NCBI GenBank assembly: GCA_030762175.1
Contig: CM060833.1
Span: 164,517,001-164,581,000 of the forward strand
Reading direction: 5' to 3'
From: Metallyticus violacea
Lineage: Eukaryota; Arthropoda; Insecta; Mantodea; Metallyticidae
DNA length: 64,000 bases
Under the pieces are notes generated by a model. That model worked only from the letters and a program-made list of their open reading frames with translations, was not told where the DNA came from and made no database searches. Below are positions 43,062 to 56,450 of this stretch, in pieces. The translations under genes were made by a program, and so were the position numbers. Positions within the stretch are counted from its first letter, which is position 1. Every line of letters starts with the position of its first letter.

Positions 43062-45770
43062 TTACAAGGTCATACTTAAGAACTGCACATGTAATGTGAA
43101 AAACATATTGGCTCTATTGAAACAATAGCATGTGCTGAAGATAGATTTCAACCTCAACATTTTCAATTTCCTTTGAACCAGCCAATTAATATTGAAACAT
43201 TTGAAAAATGGAAATGCAGTGAAGATAGATTCGCACATTTTGATGCATAATTGTATGTCCATACTTAGTATTTTATGAAAAAATATATGTCCATTTGCAC
43301 TATAAATGGAAAGCACTATTCCATCACTTATCAATTTTAAGGAGTTGCACATGTAATATGAAAATCGTTTTGGCACTATTGGAACAATAGCATGTGCGAA
43401 GGAATTGATTTCAAACACTAAATTTGTATAGGAATTGCAATGGCACCCTCCCGCAATAAACTGTGGCGATCCACCGTCCGGGAATATCGCCTCCAAGATG
43501 AAATTATCACACCTTTATTTCAAAATTTATGAGATGACGCCAAACCATTTGCACATTTATTGGAACTTTCAGATATAACTATATAAAATGATATAGTAGG
43601 GGAATACTGTGCTTAAAATCTCGATGTGAATTACAGTAGAGTATATAGCATCTCCAATTGAAAACAATGTTCTGTTTATTTATAGCTCATATAGTCCTTA
43701 CTGCTCCAGTTTCCATATTAGTCGAAGACACAATTCCATTTACAAGGTCATACTTAAGAACTGCACATGTAATGTGAAAAACATATTGGCTCTATTGAAA
43801 CAATAGCATGTGCTGAAGATAGATTTCAACCACAACATTTTCAATTTCCTTTGAACCAGCCAATTAATGTTGAAACATTTGAAAAATGGAAATGCAGTGA
43901 AGATAGATTCGCACATTTTGATGCATAATTGTATGTCCATACTTAGAATTTTATGAAAAAATATATGCCCATTTGCACTATAAATGGAATGCACTTTTCC
44001 ATCACTTATCATTTTTAAGGAGTTGCACATGTAATTTGAAAATCGTTTTGGCACTATTGAAACAATAGCATGTGCGAAGGAATAATTTCAAACACTAAAT
44101 TTGTATAGGAATTGCAATGGCACCCTCCCTCCATTAACTGTGGCGATCCACCGTACGCGAATATCGCCTCCAAGATGAAATTATCACACCTTTTTTTTTA
44201 AAATTTATGAGATGACGCCAAACCATTTGCACATTTATTGGAACTATCAGATATAACTATATCCAATGATATAGTAGGGGAATAATGTGCTTAAAATCTC
44301 GATGTGAATTAAGCAGAGAATATAGCATCTCCAATTGAAAACAATGTTCTGTTTATTTATAGCTGATATAGTGCTTATTGCTCCAGTTTCCATATTAGTC
44401 GAAGACAAAATTTCATACAAGGTCATACTTAAGAACTGCACATGTAATGTGAAAAACATATTAGCTCTATTGAAACAATAGCATGTGCTGAAGATAGATT
44501 TCAACCTCAACATTTTCAATTTCCTTTGAAACAGCCAATTAATATTGAAACATTTGAAAAATGGAAATGCAGTGAAGATAGATTCGCACATTTTGATGCA
44601 TAATTGTATGTCCATACTCAGAATTTTATGAAAAAATATATGTCCAATTGCACTATAAATGGAATGCACTATTCCATCACTTATCATTTTTAAGGAGTTG
44701 CACATGTAATTTGAAAATCGTTTTGGCACTATTGAAACAATAGCATGTGCGAAGGAATTGATTTCAAACACTAAATTTGTATAGGAATTGCAATGGCACC
44801 CTCCCGCCATTAACTGTGGCGATCCACCGTCCGCGAATATCGCCTCCAAGATGAAATTATCACACCTTTTTTTTAAAATTTATAAGATGACTCCAAACCA
44901 TTTGCACATTTATTGGAACTTTCAGATATAACTATATCCAATGATATAGTAGTGGAATAATGTGCTTAAAATCTCGATGTGAATTACAGTAGAGAATATA
45001 GCATCTCCAATTGAAAACAATGTTCTGTTTATTTATAGCTCATATAGTCCTTATTGCTCCAGTTTCCATATTAGTCGAAGACACAATTTCATTTACAAGG
45101 TCATACTTAAGAACTGCACATGTAATGTGAAAAACATATTGGCTCTATTGAAACAATAGCATGTGCTGAAGATAGATTTCAACCTCAACATTTTCAATTT
45201 CCTTTGAACCAGCCAATTAATATTGAAACATTTGAAAAATGGAAATGCAGTGAAGATATTTTCGCACATTTTGATGCATAATTGTATGTCCATACTTAGA
45301 ATTTTATGAAAAAATATATGTCCATTTGCACTATAAATGGAATGCACTATTCCATCACTTATCATTTTTAAGGAGTTGCACATGTAATTTGAAAATCGTT
45401 TTGGCACTATTGAAACAATACCATGTGCGAAGCAATAATTTCAAACACTAAATTTGTATAGGAATTGCAATGGCACCCTCCCGCCATTAACTGTAGCGAT
45501 CCACCGTCCGCGAATATCGCCTCCAAGATGAAATTATCACACCTTTTTTTTTTTGAAATTTATGAGATGACGCCAAACCATTTGCACATTTATTGGAACT
45601 ATCAGATATAACTATATCCAATGATATAGTAGGGGAATAATGTGCTTAAAATCTCGATGTGAATTAAGCAGAGAATATAGCATCTCCAATTGAAAACAAT
45701 GTTCTGTTCATTTATAGCTGATATAGTGCTTATTGCTCCAGTTTCCATATTAGTCGAAGACACCATTTCA

Positions 45771-47125
45771 TTTACAAGGTCATACTTAAGAACTGCACAT
45801 GTACTGTGAAAAACATATTGGCTCTATTGAAACAATTTCATGTGCTGAAGATAGATTTCAACCTCAACATTTTCAATTTCCTTTGAACCAGCCAATAAAT
45901 ATTGAAACATGTGAAAAATGGAAATGCAATGACGATAGTTTCGCACATTTTGATGCATAATTGTATGTCCATACTTAGAATTTTATGAAAAAATATATGT
46001 CCATCTCCACTATAAATGGAATGCACTATTCCATCACTTATAATTTTTAAGGAGTTGCACATGTAATTTGAAAATCGTGTTGGCACTATTGAAACAATAG
46101 CATGTGCGAAGGAATTGATTTCAAACACTAAATTTGTATAGGAATTGCAATGGCACCCTCCCGCCATTAACTGTGGCGATCCACCGCCCGCGAATATCGC
46201 CTCCACGAAGAAATTATCACACCTTTTTTTAAAATTTATGAGATGACGCCAAACCATTTGGACATTTATTGGAACTTTCAGATATAACTATATCCAATGA
46301 TATAGTAGGGGAATAATGTGCTTAAAATCTCTATGTGAATTACAGTAGAGAATATAGCATCTCCAATTGAAAACAATGTTCTGTTTATTTATAGCTCATA
46401 TAGTCCTTACTGCTCCAGTTTTCATATTAGTCGAAGACACAATTCCATTTACAAGGTCATACTTAAGAACTGCACATGTAATGTGAAAAACATATTAGCT
46501 CTATTGAAACAATAGCATGTGCTGAAGATAGATTTCAACCTCAACATTTTCAATTTCCTTTGAACCAGCCAATTAATGTTGAAACATTTGAAAAATGGAA
46601 ATGCAGTGAAGATATATTCGCACATTTTGATGCATAATTGTGTGTCCATACTTAGAATTTTATGAAAAAATATATGTCCATTTGCACTATAAATGGAATT
46701 CACTATTCCATCATTTATCATTTTTAAGGAGTTGCACATGTAATTTGAAAATCGTTTAGGCACTATTGAAACAATAGCATGTGCGAAGGAATAATTTCAT
46801 ACACTAAATTTGTATAGGAATTGCAATGGCACCCTCCCGCCATTAACTGTGGCGATCCACCGTCCGCGAATATCGCCTCCAAGATGAAATTATCACACCT
46901 TTTTTTTAAAATTTATGAGATGACGCCAAACCATTTGCACATTTATTGGAACTATCAGATATAACAATATCCAATGATATAGTAGGGGAATAATGTGCGT
47001 AAAATCTCGATGTGAAGTACAGTAGAGAATATAGCATCTCCCATTGAATACAATGTTCTGTTTATTTATAGCTCATATAGTCCTTACTGCTCCAGTTTCC
47101 ATATTAGTCGAAGACACAATTCCAT
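45771..47125. repeat. Two-unit satellite block, third copy
   Basis: Units at about 45771 and 46449 share with 41030 and 41707 the variants ccaataaatattgaaacatg, ctccacgaagaaattatc, ggacatttattgg, aatctctatgtg and cagttttcatattag. The offset is seven units (about 4.74 kb). Confidence 0.75.
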
Positions 47126-47718
47126 TTACAAGGTCATACTTAAGAACTGCACATGTAATGTGAAAAACATGTGAAACATTTGAAAAATGGAAATGCAGTG
47201 AAGATATATTCGCACATTTTGATGCATAATTGTATGTCCATACTTAGAATTTTATGAAAAAATATATGTCCATTTGCACTATAAATGGAATGCACTATTC
47301 CATCATTTATCATTTTTAAGGAGTTGCACATGTAATTTGAAAATCGTTTTGGCACTATTGAAACAATAGCATGTGCGAAGGAATAATTTCATACACTAAA
47401 TTTGTATAGGAATTGCAATGGCACCCTCCCGCCATTAACTGTGGCGATCCACCGTCCGCGAATATCGCCTCCAAGATGAAATTATCACACCTTTTTTTTT
47501 AAAATTTATGAGATGACGCCAAACCTTTTGCACATTTATTGGAACTTTCAGATATAACTATATACCATGATATAGTAGGGGAATAATGTGCTTAAAATCT
47601 CGATGTGAATTACAGCAGAGAATATAGCATCTCCAATTGAAAACAATGTTCTGTTTATTTATAGCTGATATAGTGCTTATTGCTCCAGTTTCCATATTAG
47701 TCGAAGACACAATTTCAT
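47126..47718. repeat. Satellite unit with an 85-bp deletion
   Basis: After tgtgaaaaacat at about 47170 the sequence jumps to gtgaaacatttgaaaaatgg. The right half of the short-submodule dyad and the tttcaacctcaacattttc block are missing, leaving a unit of about 593 bp. It is the only large indel among the 47 complete units. Confidence 0.9.
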
Positions 47719-50700
47719 TTACAAGGTCATACTTAAGAACTGCACATGTAATGTGAAAAACATATTAGCTCTATTGAAACAATAGCATGTGCTGAAGATA
47801 GATTTCAACCTCAACATTTTCAATTTCCTTTGAACCAGCCAATTAATTTTGAAACATTTGAAAAATGGAAATGCAGTGAAGATAGATTCGCACATTTTGA
47901 TGCATAATTGTATGTCCATACTTAGAATTTTATGAAAAAATATATGTCCATCTCCACTATAAATGGAATGCACTATTCCATCACTTATAATTTTTAAGGA
48001 GTTGCACATGTAATTTGAAAATCGTTTTGGCACTATTGAAACAATAGCATGTGGGAAGGAATTGATTTCAAACACTAAATTTGTATAGGAATTGCAATGG
48101 CTCCCTCCCGCCATTAACTGTGGCGATCCACCGTCCGCGAATATCGCCTCCAAGATGAAATTATCACACCTTTTTTTTTTAAAATTTATGAGATGACGCG
48201 AAACCTTTTGCACATTTATTGGAACTTTGAGATATAACTATATACAATGATATAGTAGGGGAATACTGTGCTTAAAATCTCGATGTGAATTACAGTAGAG
48301 AATATAGCATCTCCAATTGAAAACAATGTTCTGTTTATTTATAGCTCATATAGTCCTTACTGCTCCAGTTTCCATATAAGTCGAAGACACAATTCCATTT
48401 ACAAGGTCATACTTAAGAACTGCACATGTAATGTGAAAAACATATTGGCTCTATTGAAACAATAGCATGTGCTGAAGTTAGATTTCAACCTCAACATTTT
48501 CAATTTCCTTTGAACCAGCCAATTAATGTTGAAACATTTGAAAAATGGAAATGCAGTGAAATTAGATTCGCACATTTTGATGCATAATTGTATGTCCATA
48601 CTTAGAATTTTATGAAAAAATATATGTCCATTTGCACTATAAATGGAATGCACTATTCCATCACTTATCATTTTTAAGGAGTTGCACATGTAATTTGAAA
48701 ATCCTTTTGGCACTATTGAAACAATAGCATGTGCGAAGGAATTGATTTCAAACACTAAATTTGTATAGGAATTGCAATGGCACCCTCCCGCCATTAACTG
48801 TGGCGATCCACCGTCCGCGAATATCGCCTCCAAGATGAAATTATCACACCTTTTTTTTAAAATTTATGAGATGACGCCAAACCATTTGCACATTTATTGG
48901 AACTATCAGATATAACTATATCCAATGATTTAGTAGGGGAATAATGTGCTTAAAATCTCGATGTGAATTAAGCAGAGAATATAGCATCTCCAATTGAAAA
49001 CAATGTTCTGTTTATTTATAGCTGATATAGTGCTTATTGCTCCAGTTTCCATATTAGTCGAAGACACAATTTCATTTACAAGGTCATACTTAAGAACTGC
49101 ACATGTAATGTGAAAAACATATTGGCTCTATTGAAACAATAGCATGTGCTGAAGATAGATTTCAACCTCAACATTTTTAATTTCCTTTGAACCAGCCAAT
49201 TAATATTGAAACATTTGAAAAATGGAAATGCAATGACGATAGTTTCGCACATTTTGATGCATAATTGTATGTCCATACTTAGAATTTTATAATAAAATAT
49301 ATGTCCATCTCCACTATAAATGGAATGCACTATTCCATCACTTATAATTTTTAAGGAGTTGCACATGTAATTTGAAAATCGTTTTGGCACTATTGAAACA
49401 ATAGCATGTGCGAAGGAATTGATTTCAAACACTAAATTTGTATAGGAATTGCAATGGCACCCTCCCGCCATTAACTGTGGCGATCCACCGTCCGCGAATA
49501 TCGCCTCCAAGATGAAATTATCACACCTTTTTTTAAAAATTTATGAGATGACGCCAAACCTTTTGCACATTTATTGGAACTTTCAGATATAACTATATAC
49601 CATGATGTAGTAGGGGAATAATGTGCTTAAAATCTCGATGTGAATTACAGCAGAGAATATAGCATCTCCAATTGAAAACAATGTTCTGTTTATTTATAGC
49701 TGATATAGTGCTTATTGCTCCAGTTTCCATATTACTCGAAGACACAATTTCATTTACAAGGTCATACTTAAGAGCTGCACATGTAATGTGAAAAACATAT
49801 TAGCTCTATTGAAACAATAGCATGTGCTGAAGATAGATTTCAACCTCAACATTTTCAATTTCCTTTGAACCAGCCAATTAATATTGAAACATTTGAAAAA
49901 TGGAAATGCAGTGAAGATAGATTCGCACATTTTGATGCATAATTGTATGTCCATACTTAGAATTTTATGAAAAAATATATGTCCATCTCCACTATAAATG
50001 GAATGCACTATTCCATCACTTATAATTTTTAAGGAGTTGCATATGTAATTTGAAAATCGTTTTGGCACAATTGAAACAATAGCATGTGCGAAGGAATTGA
50101 TTTCAAACACTAAATTTGTATAGGAATTGCAATGGCACCCTCCCGCCATTAACTGTGGCGATCCACCGTCCGCTAATATCGCCTCCAAGATGAAATTATC
50201 ACACCTTTTTTTTAAAATTTATGAGATGACGCCAAACCATTTGCACATTTATTGGATCTTTCAGATATAACTATATCCAATGATATATTAGGGGAATAAT
50301 GTGCTCAAAATCTCGATGTGAATTACAGTAGAGAATATAGCATCTCCAATTGAAAACAATGTTCTGTTTATTTATAGCTGATACAGTCCTTACTGCTCCA
50401 GTTTCCATATTAGTCGAAGAAACAATTCCATTTACAAGGTCATACTTAAGAACTGCACATGTAATGTGAAAAACATATTGGCTCTAATGAAATAATAGCA
50501 TGTGCTGAAGATAGATTTTAACCTCAACATTTTCAATTTGCTTTGAACCATCCAATTAATATTGAAACATTTGAAAAATGGAAATGCAGTGAAGATAAAT
50601 TCGCACATTTTGATGCATAATGTATGTCCATACTTTGAATTTTATGAAAAAATGTATGTCCATTTGCACTATAAATGGAATGCACTATTCCATCACTTAT

Positions 50701-53700
50701 AATTTTTAAGGAGTTGCACATGTAATTTGAAAATCGTTTTGGCACTATTGAAACAATAGCATGCTCGAAGGAATAATTTCAAACACTAAATTTGTATAGG
50801 AATTGCAATGGCACCCTCCCGCCATTAACTGTGGCGATCCACCGTCCGCGTATATCGCCTCCAAGATGAAATTATCACACCTTTTTTTTTTTTAAAATTT
50901 ATGAGATGACGCCAAACCATTTGCACATTTATTGGAACTATCAGATATAACTATATCCAATGATATAGTAGCGGAATAATGTGCTTAAAATCTCGATGTG
51001 AATTAAGCAGAGAATATAGCATCTCCAATTGAAAACAATGTTCTGTTTATTTATAGCTGATATAGTGCTTATTGCTCCAGTTTGCATATTAGTCGAAGAC
51101 ACAATTTCATTTACAAGGTCATACTTAAGAACTGCACATGTAATGTGAAAAACATATTGGCTCTATTGAAACAATAGCATGTGCTGAAGATAGATTTCAA
51201 CCTCAAAATTTTCAATTTCCTTTCAACCAGCCAATTAATATTGAAACATTTGAAAAATGGAAATGCAATGACGATAGTTTCGCACATTTTGATGCATAAT
51301 TGTATGTCCATACTTAGAATTTTATAATAAAATATATGTCCATCTCCACTATAAATGGAATGCACTATTCCATCACTTATAATTTTTAAGGAGTTGCACA
51401 TGTAATTTGAAAATCGTTTTGGCACTATTGAAACAATAGCATGTGCCAAGGAATTGGTTTCAAACACTAAATTTGTATAGGAATTGCAATGGCACCCTCC
51501 CGCCATTAACTGTGGCGATCCACCGTCCGCGAATATCGCCTCCAAGATGAAATTATCACACATTTTTTTTTTTTAAATTTATGAGATGACGCCAAACCAT
51601 TTGCACATTTATTGGAACTTCAGATATAACTGTATCCAATGATATAGTAGGGGAATAATGTGCTTAAAATCTCGATGTGAATTAAGCAGAGAATATAACA
51701 TCTCCAATTGAAAACAATGTTCTGTTTATTTATAGCTGATATAGTGCTTATTGCTCCAGTTTCCATATTAATCGAAGAAACAATTTCATTTACAAGGTCA
51801 TACTTAAGAACTGCACATGTAATGTGAAAAACATATTGGCTCTATTGAAACAATAGCATGTGCTGAAGATAGATTTCAACCTCAACATGTTCAATTTCCT
51901 TTGAACCAGCCAATTAATATTGAAACATTTGAAAAATGGAAATGCAATGACGATAGTTTCGCACATTTTGATGCATAATTGTATGTCCGTACTTAGAATT
52001 TTATAATAAAATATATGTCCCTTTCCACTATAAATGGAATGCACTATTCAATCACTTATAATTTTTAAGGAGTTGCACATGTAATTTGAAAATCGTTTTG
52101 GCACTATTGAAACAATAGCATGTGCGAAGGAATATATTTCAAACACTAAATTTGTATAGGAACTGCAATGGCACCCTCCCGCCATTAACTGTGGCGATCC
52201 ACCGTCCGCGAATATCGCCTCCAAGATGAAATTATCACACCTTTTTTTTAAAATTTATGAGATGACGCCGGACCTCTTGCACATTTATTGGAACTTTCAG
52301 ATATAACTATATACCATGATATAGTAGGGAAAAAATGTGCTAAAATCTCGATGTGAATTACAGTAGAGAATATAGCATCTCCAATTGAAGACAATGTTCT
52401 GTTTATTTATAGCTCATATAGTCCTTACTGCTCCAGTTTCCATATTAGTCGAAGATACAATTTCATTTACAAGGTCATACTTAAGAACTGCACATGTAAT
52501 GTGAAAAACATATTGGCTCTATTGAAACAATAGCATGTGCTGAAGATAGATTTCAACCTCAACATTTTCAATTTCCTTTGAACCAGCCAATTAATATTGA
52601 AACATTTGAAAATGGAAATGCAGTGAAGATAGATTCGCACATTTTGATGCATAATTGTATGTCCATACTTAGAATTTTATGAAAAAATATATGTCCATTT
52701 GCACTATAAGTGGAATGCACTATTCCATCACTTATAATTTTTAAGGAGTTGCACATGTAATTTGAAAATCGTTTTGGCACTATTGAAACAATAGCATGTG
52801 CGAAGGAATAATTTCAAACACTAAATTTGTATAGGAATTGCAATGGCACCCTCCCGCCATTAACTGTGGCGATCCACCGTCCGCGAATATCGCCTCCAAG
52901 ATGAAATTATCACACCTTTTTTTTTAAAATTTATGAGATGACGCCAAACCATTTGCACATTTATTGGAACTTTCAGATATAACTATATACCATGATATAG
53001 TAGGGAAATAATGTGCTTAAAATCTCGATGTGAATTACAGTGGAGAATATAGCATCTCCAATTGAAAACAATGTTCTGTTCATTTATAGCTCATATAGTC
53101 CTTACTGCTCCAGTTTCCATATTAGTCGAAGACACAATTTCATTTACAAGGTCATACTTAAGATCTGCACATGTACTGAGAAACATATTGGCTCTATTGA
53201 AACAATAGCATGTGCTGAAGATAGATTTCCACCTCAACATTTTCAATTTCCTTTGAACCAGCCTATTAATATAGAAACATTTGAAAAATGGAAATGCAGT
53301 GAAGATAGATTCGCACATTTTGATGCATAATTGTATGTCCATACTTAGAATTTTATGAAAAAATATATGTCCATTTGCACTATAAATGGAATGCACTATT
53401 GCATCACTTATCATTTTTAAGGAGTTGCACATGTAATTTGAAAATCGTTTTGGCACTATTGAAACAATAGCAAGTGCGAAGGAATAATTTCAAACACTAA
53501 ATTTGTACAGGAATTGCAATGGCACCCTCCAGCCATTAACTGTGGCGATCCACCGTACGCGAATATCGCCTCCAAGATGAAATTATCACACCTTTTTTTT
53601 AAAAATTTATGAGATGACGCCAAACCATTTGCACATTTATTGGAACTATCAGATATAACTATATACCATGATGTAGTAGGGGAATAATGTGCTTAAAATC

Positions 53701-56402
53701 TCGATGTGAATTACAGCAGAGAATATAGCATCTCCAATTGAAAACAATGTTCTGTTTATTTATAGCTGATATAGTGCTTATTGCTCCAGTTTCCATATTA
53801 GTCGAAGATACAATTTCATTTACAAGGTCATACTTAAGAACTGCACATGTAATGTGAAACACATATTGGCTCTATTGAAACAATAGCATGTGCTGAAGAT
53901 AGATTTCAACCTCAACATTTTAAATTTCCTTTGAACCAGCCAATTAATATTGAAACATTTGAAAAATGGAAATGCAATGACGATAGTTTCGCACATTTTG
54001 ATGCATAATTGTATGTCCATACTTAGAATTTTATGAGAAAATATATGTCCATCTCCACTATAAATGGAATGCACTATTCCATCACTTATAATTTTTAAGG
54101 AGTTGCACATGTAATTTGAAAATCGTTTTGGCACTATTGAAACAATAGCATGTGCGAAGGAATTGATTTCAAACACTAAATTTGTATAGGAATTGCAATG
54201 GCACCCTCCTGCCATTAACTGTGGCGATCCACCGTCCGCGAATATCGCCTCCAAGATCAAATTATCACACCTTTTTTTTAAAATTTATGAGATGACGCCA
54301 AACCTTTTGCACATTTATTGGAACTTTCAGATATGACTATATACCATGATACAGTAGGGGAATAATGTGCTTAAAATTTCCATGTGAATTACAGTAGAGA
54401 ATATAGCATCTCCAATTGAAAACAATGTTCTGTTTATTTATAGCTCATATAGTCCTTACTGCTCCAGTTTCCATATTAGTCGAAGACACAATTTCAATTA
54501 CAAGGTCATACTTAAGAACTGCACATGTACTGAGAAACATATTGGCTCTATTGAAACAATAGCATGTGCTGAAGATAGATTTCAACCTCAACATTTTCAA
54601 TTTCCTTTGAACCAGCCATTTAATATTGAAACATTTGAAAAATGGAAATGCAGTGAAGATAGATTCGCACATTTTGATGCATAATTGTATGTCCATACTT
54701 AGAATTTTATGAAAAAATGTATGTCCATTTGCACTATAAATGGAATGCACTATTCCATCACTTATCATCTTTAAAGAGTTGCACATGTAATTTGAAAATC
54801 GTTTTGGCACTATTGAAACAATAGCATGTGCGAAGGAATAATTTCAAACACTAAATTTGTATAGGAATTGCAATGGCACCCTCTCGCCGTTAACTGTGGC
54901 GATCCACCGTCCGCGAATATCGCCTCCAAGATGAAATTATCACACCTTTTTTTAAAAATTTTGAGATGACGCCAAACCATTTGCACATTTATTGGAACTA
55001 TCAGATATAACTATATCCAATGATATAGTAGGGGAATAATGTGCTTAAAATCTCGATGTGAATTGAGCAGAGAATATAGCATCTCCAATTGAAAACAATG
55101 TTCTTTTTATTTATAGCTGATATAGTGCTTATTGCTCCAGTTTCAATATTAGTCGAAGACGCAATTTCATTTACAAGGTCATACTTAAGAACTCCACATG
55201 TAATGTGAAAAAACATATTAGCTCTATTGAAACAATAGCATGTGCTGAAGATAGATTTCAACCTAAACATTTTCAATTTCCTTTGAACCAGCCAATTAAT
55301 ATTGAAACATTTGAAAAATGGAAATGCAGTGAAGATAGATTCGCACATTTTAATGCAAAATTGTATGTCCATACTTAGAATTTTATAAAAAAATATATTT
55401 CCATCTCCACTGTAAATGGAATGCACTATTCCATCACTTATAATTTTTAAGGAGTTGTACATGTAATTTGAAAATCGTTTTGGCACTATTGAAACAGTAG
55501 CATGTGCGAAGGAATTGATTTCAAACATTAAATTTGTATAGGAATTGCAATGGCACCCTCCCGCCATTAACTGTGGCGACCCACCGTCCGCGAATATCGC
55601 CTCCAAGATGAAATTATCAAACATTTTTTTTAATATATTTAAGATGATGCCAAACCATTTGCACATTTATTGGAACTTTCAGATATAACTATATACAATG
55701 ATATAGTATGGGAATAATGTGCTTAAAATCTCGATGTGAATTACAGTTGAGAATATAGCATCTCCAATTGAAAACAATGTTCTGTTTATTTATAGCTGAT
55801 ATAGTGCTTATTGCTCCATTTTCCATATTAGTCGAAGACACAATTTCATTTACAAGGTCATACTTAAGAACTGCACATGTAATGTGAAAAACATATTAGC
55901 TCTATTGAAACAATAGCATGTGCTGAAGATAGATTTCAACCTCAACATTTTCAATTTCCTTTGAACCAGCCAATTAATATTGAAACATTTGAAAAATGGA
56001 AATGCAATGACGATAGTTTCGCACATTTTGATGCATAATTGTATGTCCATACTTAGAATTTTATGAAAAAATATATGTCCATCTCCACTATAAATGGAAT
56101 GCACTATTCCATCACTTATAATTTTTAAGGAGTTGCACATGTAATTTGAAAATCGTTTTGGCACTATTGAAACAATAGCATGTGCGAAGGAATTGATTTC
56201 AAACACTAAATTTGTATAGGAATTGCAATGGCACCCTCCCGCCATTAACTGTGGCGATCCACCGTCCGCGAATATCGCCTCCAAGATGAAATTATCACAC
56301 CTTTTTTTTAAAATTTATGAGATGACGCCAAACCATTTGCACATTTATTGGAACTTTCAGATATAACTATATACCATGATACAGTAGGGGAATAATGTGC
56401 TT

Positions 56403-56450
56403 AAAATGTGAATTACAGTAGAGAATATAGCATCATATAGCATCTCCAAT
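56403..56450. repeat. Local rearrangement within a satellite unit
   Basis: The usual ttaaaatctcgatgtgaatt has lost ctcga, and tatagcatc is followed by a duplicate, atatagcatctcc, a tandem gain of about 9-10 bases. Seen in one unit only. Confidence 0.8.
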
